From NCBI GenBank assembly GCA_934098705.1, contig CAKOPC010000001.1:248001-312000 (forward strand): a stretch of 64,000 bases of DNA, given 5' to 3'. This stretch comes from an uncultured Bacilli bacterium. Its GTDB lineage: Bacteria > Bacillota_I > Bacilli_A > RF39 > UBA660. The notes under the pieces were generated by a model that worked only from the letters and a program-made list of their open reading frames with translations, did no database searches and was not told where the DNA came from. Below are positions 56,616 to 64,000 of the stretch, piece by piece. The stretch's first letter is position 1. Each line of letters begins with the position of its first letter. Position numbers and translations under genes: made by a program.

Positions 56616-57301
56616 ATATTAACTCCTAACTTATTATTTTCATAAAAACTATAATATGTATTAGACCCTATTATTATATGATCTATTATTGGTATGTTTT
56701 GTAATCTTCCTATTTCCTCTAAAGACTTTGTAAGCATTATATCTTCCATACTTGGTGTTACATCTCCTGATGGATGATTATGTATACATATAATTCCACT
56801 TGCACTTGTAAGATAAGCATTTTTAAATATTTCTCTAGGATGTACAAGTGATCTATTAACTGTTCCCATAAATAAAAGTTTCCTTTCTATTACTTCGTTT
56901 TTACTATTTACATAAATACAGTAAAAATATTCCTGCATCTTATCATAAAATAAATATTTATTATCATTATAAATAACTGAAGCATTATTATATTTAATAG
57001 TTTTTTTATAAGATTTATCTAAATATAGCCTTTTAGCAATCTCAAGCATAGCAAGTATATTTACAGCTTTTACAATACCTATGCCTTTTTCTTTTAAAAG
57101 AATCTCTTTAGTTACATTTTTTAAGTTATAAAAACCATTTATATTTTTTATGATGGTAGAGGACATAGACAAAGCATTATAATTTTTAGTGCCACCATTT
57201 AATAAAATAGCAAGAAGTTCTGTATTAGATAAAGAAGAAGCACCATATTTTAATAATCTTTCCCTTGGTCTTTCATCTATATCCATCTCTTTAAGTTTCA
57301 T
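56612..57301 (-). CDS. radC: RadC/JAB-domain protein
   Basis: 229 residues. The N-terminal helix-hairpin-helix begins DIDERPRERLLKYGASSLSN and TELLAILL. The JAB metalloprotease-like domain has IHNHPSGDVTPS and Asp further on. In Bacillus radC lies upstream of mreBCD, as here. The cellular role is unsettled and probably not in DNA repair. Confidence 0.93.
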   Translation of the reverse strand: MKLKEMDIDERPRERLLKYGASSLSNTELLAILLNGGTKNYNALSMSSTIIKNINGFYNLKNVTKEILLKEKGIGIVKAVNILAMLEIAKRLYLDKSYKKTIKYNNASVIYNDNKYLFYDKMQEYFYCIYVNSKNEVIERKLLFMGTVNRSLVHPREIFKNAYLTSASGIICIHNHPSGDVTPSMEDIMLTKSLEEIGRLQNIPIIDHIIIGSNTYYSFYENNKLGVNI

Positions 57302-57734
57302 TTAAAACTTCCTTATAATTTGCAAGAATAATTGATTCAATAGATATTAAATCATCTTTTTTTGTTACAATACTTACTAACTTATCATACTCTTTAAGCT
57401 CTGTTAAAAACTTTAAATCATTAACATACAAAGTATCTATTGTAATATCCTTGTATGAATCCTTGTAATAACTAATTATTTTATTAGCATTATCTTTTTG
57501 CTTTGTAATACCAGCGTATAAGTTGTAAGAACTATCATTTGAAAGAACAAGAAGCGACTTACTATTTTCAATTTTATCTAAAGAATCATAACTTGCAAGC
57601 TTTACAAGATAAACCTTCTCACCCTCATTAAAAGCAAGTACAGACTTCTTATGATAATTATCAAATATTACCCTACCAAATAAAAAACCAACAAGTATCG
57701 AAAAAAATATTGGAACTAATGCTTTTATCTTCAT
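57291..57734 (-). CDS. Membrane-anchored SPOR-like protein in the spoIIB position
   Basis: 147 residues. One N-terminal helix (PIFFSILVGFLFGRVIF) is followed by ~115 external residues that read like a SPOR domain (KVYLVKLASYDSLDKI, then YNLYAGITKQKDNANKIISYY). SpoIIB, which has such a domain and acts at the septum in engulfment, occupies this place upstream of radC in Bacillus. Orthology is likely but unproven. It overlaps radC by 11 bp. Confidence 0.6.
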   Translation of the reverse strand: MKIKALVPIFFSILVGFLFGRVIFDNYHKKSVLAFNEGEKVYLVKLASYDSLDKIENSKSLLVLSNDSSYNLYAGITKQKDNANKIISYYKDSYKDITIDTLYVNDLKFLTELKEYDKLVSIVTKKDDLISIESIILANYKEVLNET

Positions 57735-57805
57735 AAAGACTCCCTCCTTAACTAATATTTTACAAATTAAAAATAAAATATTATGTCGAAAAAAAATATT
57801 AGTTT

Positions 57806-58264
57806 TTAAATTACTAATATTTTATAATCATCAAAAGATACATTGTATATAATGTTATAAAATTCACTAAGCATAGTTAAATCATACTTAGTAAAATCAT
57901 TAATATCTATATAAAACTTATTATCTTTATAATAAATTTTTTTATATTTTTTTATAACAAAATAATCATCAAACTCTAAAAACATTAAAGCATTTTTATA
58001 TATATGTAACTTTAAATCTATTAAATCAGGAAAAAAATCCAAAGAATCAAGCTTTATAAACTCTATAACCATACCATATTTTATATTATGATATACATTA
58101 ACATCAAGCATACCCCTTATTTTATAACCAAAAATTCTTTTTATATCAATAACTAAATCTTTAATAAAGGACTCTATCTCCTCTTTTTTATTTATATCAA
58201 CATCTATCATATCTTTATTTATATATATAACAAAATGTGTATTTGAAACATATTTTAACTTCAC
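57806..58264 (-). CDS. Unknown protein, 152 aa, behind a structured leader
   Basis: Not recognised. The start is set at the GTG at 58264 (VKLKYVSNTHF) after AGGTGG; an upstream GTG at 58291 is possible. It is a soluble mixed alpha/beta protein rich in Tyr, Lys, Ile and Asp (VDVNVYHNIKYGMVIEFI-like strands). It has no membrane segment and no Cys. It begins a transcript that probably runs into the SPOR-like, radC and mre genes. Its leader has two tandem repeats and a terminator, so it may be attenuated. Confidence 0.65.
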   Translation of the reverse strand: MKLKYVSNTHFVIYINKDMIDVDINKKEEIESFIKDLVIDIKRIFGYKIRGMLDVNVYHNIKYGMVIEFIKLDSLDFFPDLIDLKLHIYKNALMFLEFDDYFVIKKYKKIYYKDNKFYIDINDFTKYDLTMLSEFYNIIYNVSFDDYKILVI

Positions 58265-58303
58265 TATACCACCTAAAGTATTGTATGACACACCTAGGCT
58301 TTT

Positions 58304-58342
58304 GTGATAAAAAAGAAAACCCTTATCAAAAGATAAAAGGTT
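58304..58342 (-). terminator. Leader terminator (possible attenuator)
   Basis: On the minus strand AACCTTTTATC pairs with GATAAGGGTT, followed by TTTTCTTTTTT. It lies between the promoter and the GTG of the 152-aa gene, after the two repeat units. Confidence 0.65.
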
Positions 58343-58352
58343 TCCAACATTT

Positions 58353-58450
58353 TCCTCCGGAATAATTTATTGAACGCACCATCCGGGAGCGATTAACATT
58401 TCTCGTCTGGAATAACTTATATACCGCACCATCCAAGAGCGGTTAACATT
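58353..58450 (-). ncRNA. Tandem ~48-nt leader repeats, each able to form a pseudoknot; candidate riboswitch-like element
   Basis: Two direct repeats (58402-58450 and 58353-58400) share TGTTAA, GGATGGTGCG and ATTCC. In unit 1 ACCGC pairs with GCGGT, and a CTC..TGG segment in that loop can pair with CCA..GAG downstream, an H-type pseudoknot. In unit 2 CGC/GCG and CTCC..GG/CCGGAG take the same places with compensating changes. The region is GC-rich for this genome, is transcribed from a good promoter and is followed by a terminator. I do not recognise a known class. Confidence 0.6.
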
Positions 58451-58459
58451 TACAAATAA

Positions 58460-58488
58460 AGTATACTATAAATGATAGAAAATATCAA
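58460..58488 (-). promoter_or_regulatory. Sigma-A promoter of the repeat leader
   Basis: TTGATA and TATACT exactly 17 bp apart on the minus strand, about 10 nt before repeat unit 1. Confidence 0.75.
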
Positions 58489-58507
58489 TTAGTATACCAT
58501 TATTAGT

Positions 58508-58570
58508 ATATAAATATAAGTGAAAAAAATTACAATAATTAAATTTTTCAATTTTTTATTGTAATTTTTT
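58508..58570 (-). terminator. Intrinsic terminator of surface-protein copy 3
   Basis: AATTACAATAA and TTATTGTAATT form a long stem around an AT-rich loop, followed by T7 on the minus strand. Confidence 0.7.
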
Positions 58571-58677
58571 TGACTTTTTATCATTTTTTAACACTTTTTA
58601 CAAAAATTTAAGCACTAACGGGCAAGTTTTTGTCTTCGCAATCCCTTATAAACACTTGGTTTTAGAAAAAGTGTCCG

Positions 58678-60176
58678 TTACTTAGTTTGTATGATATATG
58701 GGTCATCAGTAGTACCTTGTCCTGTTGCCAGTAATCCAGCCTTCAATGAGATAACTGGGCGCACGACGTTGTCGCTGGAGACATCGCGGTTGCCGACAAG
58801 ACCACCAGAGCCAACGCGCCAAGCGAGAGCATCATAATTAGTAGCGCCGGCGGGGCTCATTAACCAATAATAGTAGTTACTATTTGTAATATATGAAGCA
58901 CTAGATTTACCAGGATAATTTCCTGCATGTACTGCTTCATCATATGTTAATAACCCGACCTTTGATGTTAGTATACCTTTTCCATTACCATCTGTGCTAC
59001 ATTTAAAATTCGATGTATAGTTATCATATGTTGGTACTGTTACACTTCCTGCTGTCGCATAAGAACTAAAAGAAGCAACCTTAAACTGCTCGCAAAACTC
59101 TGTATCTGCTATATAATTTTCATAACCCTTAATATTATTATCATACCAAGTATCAACCGTTCTTTTTATACCATTATCTACATCACTATTACTGTAATAC
59201 ATATAAATATAATTGTTCCAAGTTGGATTAAATTTTTTATTTACACCTGCCATCTCATCTAGTAATAATCTTATTGTTCCATTTTCATTTATTCTTATTA
59301 TTTTCCACATTTTTCCAGCGAATTTAACATAATTGTTAGTTACTGCTCCCCTATAAAAGTATGTTGTTCCACTATTTGTTTCTCCATCTACTGATTTATA
59401 TAATCCACTTGCATCTCCAGCACTTGAATATGTATCAGTAAGGGTTGCAGTAGCATTTAATACATTACTATTGTTAGTACCTAATATTAATTGATTTAAT
59501 GTTGGTCTTTTCACTTCTATACTTTCTGTTGTGCCATATCCTTTTATCTTAAATGTAAATGTTTCACTAGTTGTATTACTTGTATGTGTTCCATTACTAT
59601 TACTTTCAGTTGATGGAAGCTTATAATTCTCATCTATCCATGCCTTTAAGGTATAGGTATGTACTTCACTTCCACTTATTACATCTGTTAATAAGACATG
59701 GCTTGTCATTACATTTTCTATATAAAGAGGTTTAAAACTAGATATTAGTTCTCCTTTATTTTCTGTAAATCCTGCCACTACATTATTGCCTTTTTTTAAA
59801 TATATTTTTATATAATCTTGTGTTAATGTGTTTCCTTCTTGTATATCTGTTATGCCTAAAGCATAATTTACCTTAGTATCTCCTGTTATATCACTTGTTA
59901 CAGTAAATGTCATTTGTGAATTAGTATCAGTATTTGCTAAGCCCTCACTATCTGTTTCAGGATACCTATTTTGAATACTAATATTATTCACATCATTAAA
60001 TGTAATTACTATATGTCCTGTTTGTATTACATTTTCTTTTGTTCCACTGCCAGTAAATGTATACATAGCATATGAAAGTCCAACCGTTATTATTAAAAGA
60101 AGTATTACAAATATTACTGGTATTATATACCTTTTAGTTTGTAATACCCCCCCCCAAGTCTAAATATTTGTTTCAT
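58678..60176 (-). CDS. Phase-variable TasA-like surface protein, copy 3, with DGR-type hypervariable C-terminus (out of frame as sequenced)
   Basis: ATG 60176 (MKQIFRL) precedes G9, then the shared signal anchor and N-domain. Nine G puts the ATG frame out of register (stop after eight more codons); 10 G would switch it on. After DENYKLP there is only a short Ser/Asn linker (STESNSNGTHT) where copies 1 and 2 carry Cys-rich inserts. The C-terminal lectin-like domain includes YYYWLMSPAGATNYDALAW and ends NVVRPVISLKAGLL and DDPYIIQTK. Its variable stretch at 58756-58857 is GC-rich with NNY codons. It is likely secreted or surface bound; no anchor follows. Confidence 0.85.
58756..58857 (-). repeat. 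Candidate DGR variable region (VR) of copy 3
   Basis: 34 codons aligned without gaps to those of copy 2. G+C is 64 of 102 bases. All codons but TGG, GTG and CCA end in C or T. The 3' flank encoding VISLKAGLLATG is almost the same as in copy 2, which fits a conserved homing site. Columns that never vary (CCC, GGC, GCT, TGG, GTT, GTC, GTG) lack A, as expected of A-targeted mutagenesis. Confidence 0.88.
60147..60155 (-). repeat. Poly-G tract (9 G), phase-variation switch of copy 3
   Basis: Nine C on the plus strand immediately after the seventh codon. The different length from copies 1 and 2 (11) is itself a sign of tract instability. Confidence 0.9.
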
Positions 60177-60208
60177 AAAACGTCCTTCTTTCTTATTTTT
60201 ACATATTT

Positions 60209-60238
60209 ATTGTAACACACCTTTACTATTTCTGTCTA
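60209..60238 (-). promoter_or_regulatory. Sigma-A promoter of copy 3
   Basis: TAGACA and TACAAT, 18 bp apart, with TGT before the -10. The sequence from -10 to ATG matches copies 1 and 2 apart from a few bases. Confidence 0.55.
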
Positions 60239-60249
60239 TATTTTTATAC

Positions 60250-60286
60250 AACAAAAAATACAGGAAATCTTTATAATTTCTGTATT
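60250..60286 (-). terminator. Intrinsic terminator of the deacetylase-like gene
   Basis: ATACAG and CTGTAT arms, extended by AAAT/ATTT, followed by T6 on the minus strand. Confidence 0.7.
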
Positions 60287-60290
60287 CATA

Positions 60291-61130
60291 CTAATATGTT
60301 ATATCTTCATTTAATAAATCATCAAGGGTTACAATATTTAATCCTTTTTGTTTTATATATTTTAAAATTATATTTAAGCTTTCTACATTTTTTTTATTAT
60401 TTTTCATGTCAAATATACTGCCACTTTTTAAGTTTTCTTTTACAAATATATAAGGGTCATTACTTATATTAGTACTTTTTATAGTATACATATTAAGACT
60501 TTTACAAGTATTTAACATATCATAATCAAAAGTATTAGTGTAACAGTATCTATTTTTATTTGTACTTACTCTATCTATATAAGAATTAGTATTTTTTATA
60601 TTTATCTTGTTATTATTTATAATCATGTTACCTAATATATGGTTATCTTCTGTTATCTTTTTTAATGAATTAATACTTATATTATCATTTATAAAAAAGG
60701 TTGCTTTAGCATCATTACTTTTTAATATTTTAAGTATATCAAAAAGATAAGAGTCATCTTCCATTATAAATAATAATGACATATTTCTATTATTTCTATT
60801 ACCATTTTGAATAAAATAATTATAATTATTATTTATAGTAACTTTTGGCATTTCTTTTATAAAAATATATAAGTTTTCATTATACACTCCAAGTTCTTTC
60901 ATTTTACTATAACTTTTATTAACATCAACCATAATTCCATTTAAACCTGGTGTTATAGTGTCATTATCTATTTTGGCATCACATGACTTTTTTTCATAAT
61001 TTGACTTATAAAGCATTATATCTTGCATTATTACATCTTTACTTTTAGAAAGGTTAGCAACTTGTTTTGTATAATAAAAACTAAATAAGGTAAGTATAGT
61101 AACTCCTAAAACATTTAAATTTTTTTTCAT
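60291..61130 (-). CDS. Degenerate NodB-like polysaccharide deacetylase family protein
   Basis: 279 residues from the ATG at 61130 after AGGTGAAG. An N-terminal helix (LGVTILTLFSFYYTKQV), a ~100-residue spacer and a NodB-like domain (MSLLFIMEDDSYLFDILKIL, then NDAKATFFINDNISINS, NHILGNMIINN, LKSGSIFDM). The usual Asp-Asp and HxxxH metal sites are not preserved, so catalysis is doubtful. Sporulation proteins related to SpoIID/PdaA neighbourhoods show similar decay. It lies just after mutM on the same strand. Confidence 0.65.
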   Translation of the reverse strand: MKKNLNVLGVTILTLFSFYYTKQVANLSKSKDVIMQDIMLYKSNYEKKSCDAKIDNDTITPGLNGIMVDVNKSYSKMKELGVYNENLYIFIKEMPKVTINNNYNYFIQNGNRNNRNMSLLFIMEDDSYLFDILKILKSNDAKATFFINDNISINSLKKITEDNHILGNMIINNNKINIKNTNSYIDRVSTNKNRYCYTNTFDYDMLNTCKSLNMYTIKSTNISNDPYIFVKENLKSGSIFDMKNNKKNVESLNIILKYIKQKGLNIVTLDDLLNEDITY

Positions 61131-61153
61131 ACTCTTCACCTATTTTATAATAT

Positions 61154-61180
61154 GAAAAAAACAAGATAAAAATATCTTAT
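61154..61180 (-). terminator. Intrinsic terminator of polA-mutM
   Basis: AAGATA and TATCTT arms with a 4-nt loop and a T-rich run. It overlaps the stop of mutM. Confidence 0.65.
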
Positions 61181-61986
61181 TTTTGACATTTAGGACAGTA
61201 GTATGTACCTCTTCCATTAACTTTTATTTTTATTATTTCACTTTTACATATACTGCATTCTTTACCTTGTCTTTGATGTACCAATAAATCAGTTTGAAAG
61301 TGTCCTGTAACACCTTCCTGAGATGTATAACTTTTTATAGTAGTACCACCTTTATCTATTGCTTTTTGTAATATTTCTTTCGTATATTTTATAATGTTTT
61401 TAATTTCTAAATCTGTTAAAGTATTACATTTTCTAAGTGGTGATATCTTACTTTTAAATAGTATTTCATCAGCATATATATTACCAATACCTACAATTAT
61501 AGTTTGATCAAGCAAACTAGTCTTTATATATTTATTACTGTTTTTATACTTTTCTTTTAAATATTCTAAAGTTAAATCTTCACTAAATGGTTCTTTACCT
61601 AATTTTTTTAAAGGTGATTTATCACTATATAGTTCATCTAATTTTAAAAGGTACATCCTGCCAAACTTTCTTACATCATTATATACTAAAGCTCCTTTAT
61701 CAAGATTAAATACTACTATATCATGTTTATCATGCACTTCATAAAAGTATTTACCTTCCATTCTTAAATGACTTAGCATATAATAATTATCTAAACAAAA
61801 TATTAGCCATTTACCATATCTTTTAATATCATTTATAGTTTGTCCTTTTAAAAAATCATCAACTAACTTTACATCTATATTTTCAAATACTTTAGTATAA
61901 AGAACATTAATATTTTCTATTTTTCTTTTTAAAACATGTGTTTTTAATACTTTTCTTACTGTTTCAACTTCTGGTAATTCTGGCAT
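61177..61986 (-). CDS. mutM: Formamidopyrimidine-DNA glycosylase
   Basis: 269 residues. The N-terminal catalytic PELPEVETVR (Pro1, Glu2), LSHLRMEGKY, QTIIVGIGNIYADEILF (helix-two-turn-helix) and a C-terminal zinc finger (CSICKSE ... CPKC) are complete. It removes 8-oxoguanine and related lesions. It follows polA by 9 bp, a frequent pair in Bacilli (polA-mutM). Confidence 0.97.
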   Translation of the reverse strand: MPELPEVETVRKVLKTHVLKRKIENINVLYTKVFENIDVKLVDDFLKGQTINDIKRYGKWLIFCLDNYYMLSHLRMEGKYFYEVHDKHDIVVFNLDKGALVYNDVRKFGRMYLLKLDELYSDKSPLKKLGKEPFSEDLTLEYLKEKYKNSNKYIKTSLLDQTIIVGIGNIYADEILFKSKISPLRKCNTLTDLEIKNIIKYTKEILQKAIDKGGTTIKSYTSQEGVTGHFQTDLLVHQRQGKECSICKSEIIKIKVNGRGTYYCPKCQK

Positions 61987-61995
61987 AAAACCTCC

Positions 61996-64000
61996 TTATT
62001 TTGCTTCACATAAATTATTTCCAATATTTATATCTACCTTTAATGGTACATTTAATTTATAAGTCCCTTCCATTATTGTTTTAACAATTAAGGTAACTTC
62101 TTCTACTTCTTCTTTAGGACAATCAAGTACAAGTTCATCGTGTATTTGCATAATTATTTTAGCTTTTAAATGTTTTTCATTTAATTTTTGATATATCTCT
62201 ATCATAGCCTTTTTTAATATATCAGCAGCTGTTCCTTGAACTGGAGTATTAAGTGCCATTCTCTCTCCTTGTACTCTTACAAGATAACTACTACTATTTA
62301 ATTCTTCAATATATCTTACTCTACCAAATAATGTTTTAACATATCCTTGTTCTTTAGCTGTTTCTATAACTTTATCCATATATTCTTTAATACCTGGAAA
62401 TGTATTTAAATAGTTATCTATAAATGCTTTAGCTTCTTTCATATTTATTTTTAAATCTGCTGAAAGTCCAAAACTACTTATTCCATATAATATTCCAAAG
62501 TTTACTGCTTTTGCATTTCTTCTCATTGCTGGTGTTACTTCATCTTTTGATACATGATATATATCCATAGCTGTTTTAGTATGTATATCCATATCATTAT
62601 TAAAAGCTTCAATCATATTACTTGCTCTTGACATTGATGCAAATATTCTAAGTTCTATTTGTGAATAATCTGCTGATATTAAAACTCCGCCTTTGGTAGG
62701 TATAAAAGCTCTTCTTATACTTTTACCATACTCTTCCCTTACTGGTATATTTTGAAGATTTGGATTAGTTGATGAAAGTCTACCTGTTCTTGTTAATGTT
62801 TGATTAAACGTTGTATGTATCCTACCATCTTCTTTTATACAGTTATAAAGTCCAAGAGCATAATTACCATAAAGTTTAGCATACATTCTAAAGTCAAGTA
62901 TTTTTTTAACAATAGTATAATCTTCTATCTTTTCAAGTACTTCAACACTTGTTTCATATTTATTGTTTTTCACTCTTTTTGGATAAGGAATATTAAGCTT
63001 TTCAAATAATATTTGTCCTAATTGTTTTGGTGATAAAATATTAAATTCTTCTCCTGCTAAATTATATATTTCATTTTGTAATAATTCTAATTTTATCTTT
63101 AATTCATCTTGCATATCAAGCAAAACATCTTTATCTATTAAAACTCCTTCTTCTTCCATAGATGAAAGAACATATACTAAAGGTAATTCAATAGAGTTAT
63201 AAAGGTATGTTAAGTTATTATCTTTTATTAAAGTTTCATATCTTTCTTTATTATCATATATATATTTAGCTTTTTGCATAGCTCTTTTTATTATTTCATC
63301 AATATTTTCATCTTTTGCTTTATATACTTCATGGTCGTATTTTATATCTATATCATCTTTTTTCATTAATGATACAATATCATCTTTTAAACTTAAATTT
63401 AAAAGATAAGCTTCAAGCATTAAATCATCTATATTTTTATCTATATTTATATTTAAATAATTTAAACTTACAATAAGTTTTTTTAAATCAAATGTATATT
63501 TAGGTATATTATTTGTAAATATATTAGCTTGTTTTATATCTTTTAATGGTATAAAGTATTTACAAGTTTTATTATATATTGCAATACCTTTTATATCTTT
63601 ATCATGGTATGAACCATTACCTTCTACATATATTGCAAAAGGGTCTTTTATATTTATATTTTCTATATCATGTATTATTTTATATTCTATTTCTTCTTCT
63701 TTTTTTACTTTTTCTTTTTTTAGAAATGAATAAAACTCATACTCTTCTAAAACTTTATTATACTCACTTGTTGGTCCTTCATATTTTATTTTATTTAAAT
63801 CTGTATCTATTGGTACATCTTTATATATAGTTGCAAGTTCATACGAAAAGTATGCATTATCTTTATCTTTAATTAGTTTTTCTCTAACCTTTGGACTTAT
63901 TTCATCTATATTTTTATATATATTATCAAGACTTTGCCATTTTTTAAGAAGAGTAAGGGCTGTTTTTTCTCCTATTCCAAAAACTCCTGGTATATTGTCT
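61996..64000 (-). CDS. polA: DNA polymerase I (5' end off window)
   Basis: Open from the right edge to a stop at 61996 (~668 codons). The first visible residues, DNIPGVFGIGEKTALTLLKK, are the H3TH motif of the 5'-3' exonuclease domain. Next comes a middle domain without clear 3'-5' exonuclease residues. The polymerase domain holds motif A (LISADYSQIELRIFAS), the O-helix (RRNAKAVNFGILYGIS) and motif C (QIHDELVLD). The reading frame is continuous. It is typical Bacillus-type Pol I without proofreading. Confidence 0.97.
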   Translation of the reverse strand, partial: DNIPGVFGIGEKTALTLLKKWQSLDNIYKNIDEISPKVREKLIKDKDNAYFSYELATIYKDVPIDTDLNKIKYEGPTSEYNKVLEEYEFYSFLKKEKVKKEEEIEYKIIHDIENINIKDPFAIYVEGNGSYHDKDIKGIAIYNKTCKYFIPLKDIKQANIFTNNIPKYTFDLKKLIVSLNYLNINIDKNIDDLMLEAYLLNLSLKDDIVSLMKKDDIDIKYDHEVYKAKDENIDEIIKRAMQKAKYIYDNKERYETLIKDNNLTYLYNSIELPLVYVLSSMEEEGVLIDKDVLLDMQDELKIKLELLQNEIYNLAGEEFNILSPKQLGQILFEKLNIPYPKRVKNNKYETSVEVLEKIEDYTIVKKILDFRMYAKLYGNYALGLYNCIKEDGRIHTTFNQTLTRTGRLSSTNPNLQNIPVREEYGKSIRRAFIPTKGGVLISADYSQIELRIFASMSRASNMIEAFNNDMDIHTKTAMDIYHVSKDEVTPAMRRNAKAVNFGILYGISSFGLSADLKINMKEAKAFIDNYLNTFPGIKEYMDKVIETAKEQGYVKTLFGRVRYIEELNSSSYLVRVQGERMALNTPVQGTAADILKKAMIEIYQKLNEKHLKAKIIMQIHDELVLDCPKEEVEEVTLIVKTIMEGTYKLNVPLKVDINIGNNLCEAK

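Noticed and set aside
58353..58450. CRISPR array
   Set aside because: Only two direct repeats of ~48 nt lie back to back without spacers, and they sit in a promoter-terminator leader context.
63420..64000. Possible frameshift or split in polA because the obvious ATG is at 63420
   Set aside because: Reading upstream in the same frame stays open to the window edge and encodes the 5'-3' exonuclease H3TH motif, so the ATG is internal.

Overview
The window is about 64 kb of very AT-rich DNA (roughly a quarter G+C by eye) from a low-GC, Gram-positive-type bacterium. UGA is used as a stop (dtd and the Rel gene both end in TGA), so this is not a UGA=Trp mollicute. Gene content and order look like a reduced, deep-branching Bacilli or Mollicutes-related gut lineage. 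Blocks known from Bacillus are kept: sirA-yneF, rlmN-prpC-prkC-rsgA, rel-dtd, yqeG-yqeH, ylbL/ylbJ, and radC-mreC-mreD-spoIVFA-spoIVFB. Several sporulation-associated genes are present (spoVS, spoIVFA, spoIVFB, ylbJ, sirA). The lineage assignment is inference.

Layout, left to right. The left edge is a truncated rimM. Then come surface-protein copy 1, a small membrane protein, yqeH/yqeG, two unknown genes, an AI-2E-type permease, dtd, rel, a ZIP transporter, a ComN-like regulator and lepA (all minus except the membrane protein). From 12 to 20 kb: a VUT-type transporter, yneF, sirA, a Nudix hydrolase, an Smr protein, a degenerate hybrid histidine kinase, an acyltransferase, a PfkB-SIS fusion and an ORF interrupted by a stop. 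From 20 to 37 kb: ppdK-tdk, a tandem pair of class B sortases, AGCS transporter-serS-murC-MBL hydrolase, a spoVS remnant, an InlB-repeat protein, spoVS, and rsgA/prkC/prpC/rlmN. From 37 to 47 kb: surface-protein copy 2, ylbL and ylbJ, two prepilin-like genes divergent from a pilus/competence ATPase, recX and a cadherin-like surface protein. From 47 to 64 kb: aspS, an unusual two-gene cassette of fused enzymes, a GHL10 glycosidase, the spoIVF-mre-radC block, a gene behind a tandem-repeat leader, surface-protein copy 3, a degenerate deacetylase, mutM and a right-truncated polA.

Two results stand out. First, three dispersed paralogues of a TasA/camelysin-like surface protein share promoter, leader and N-terminus. 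Each carries a poly-G tract (11, 11 and 9 G) between start codon and signal anchor, and all three tracts put the ORF out of frame, as expected for ON/OFF phase variation. Copies 2 and 3 also end in a C-type-lectin-like domain with a 102-bp GC-rich stretch. There they differ at 36 bases, 33 of them in codon positions 1 or 2, in a background of NNY codons. That is the footprint of adenine-directed mutagenesis by a diversity-generating retroelement (DGR); no reverse transcriptase or template repeat is seen in the window.

Second, a two-gene cassette next to aspS encodes (i) a glutamyl-tRNA-reductase-like domain fused to an archaeal-type AspRS/AsnRS-like domain and (ii) an iron-type alcohol dehydrogenase fused to a nucleotidyltransferase-like domain. 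This suggests an undescribed route of amino-acid activation, reduction to an aldehyde, reduction to an alcohol and nucleotidyl transfer. A tandem pseudoknot-capable leader with a built-in terminator, upstream of an unknown gene near 58.3 kb, is a third candidate novelty.
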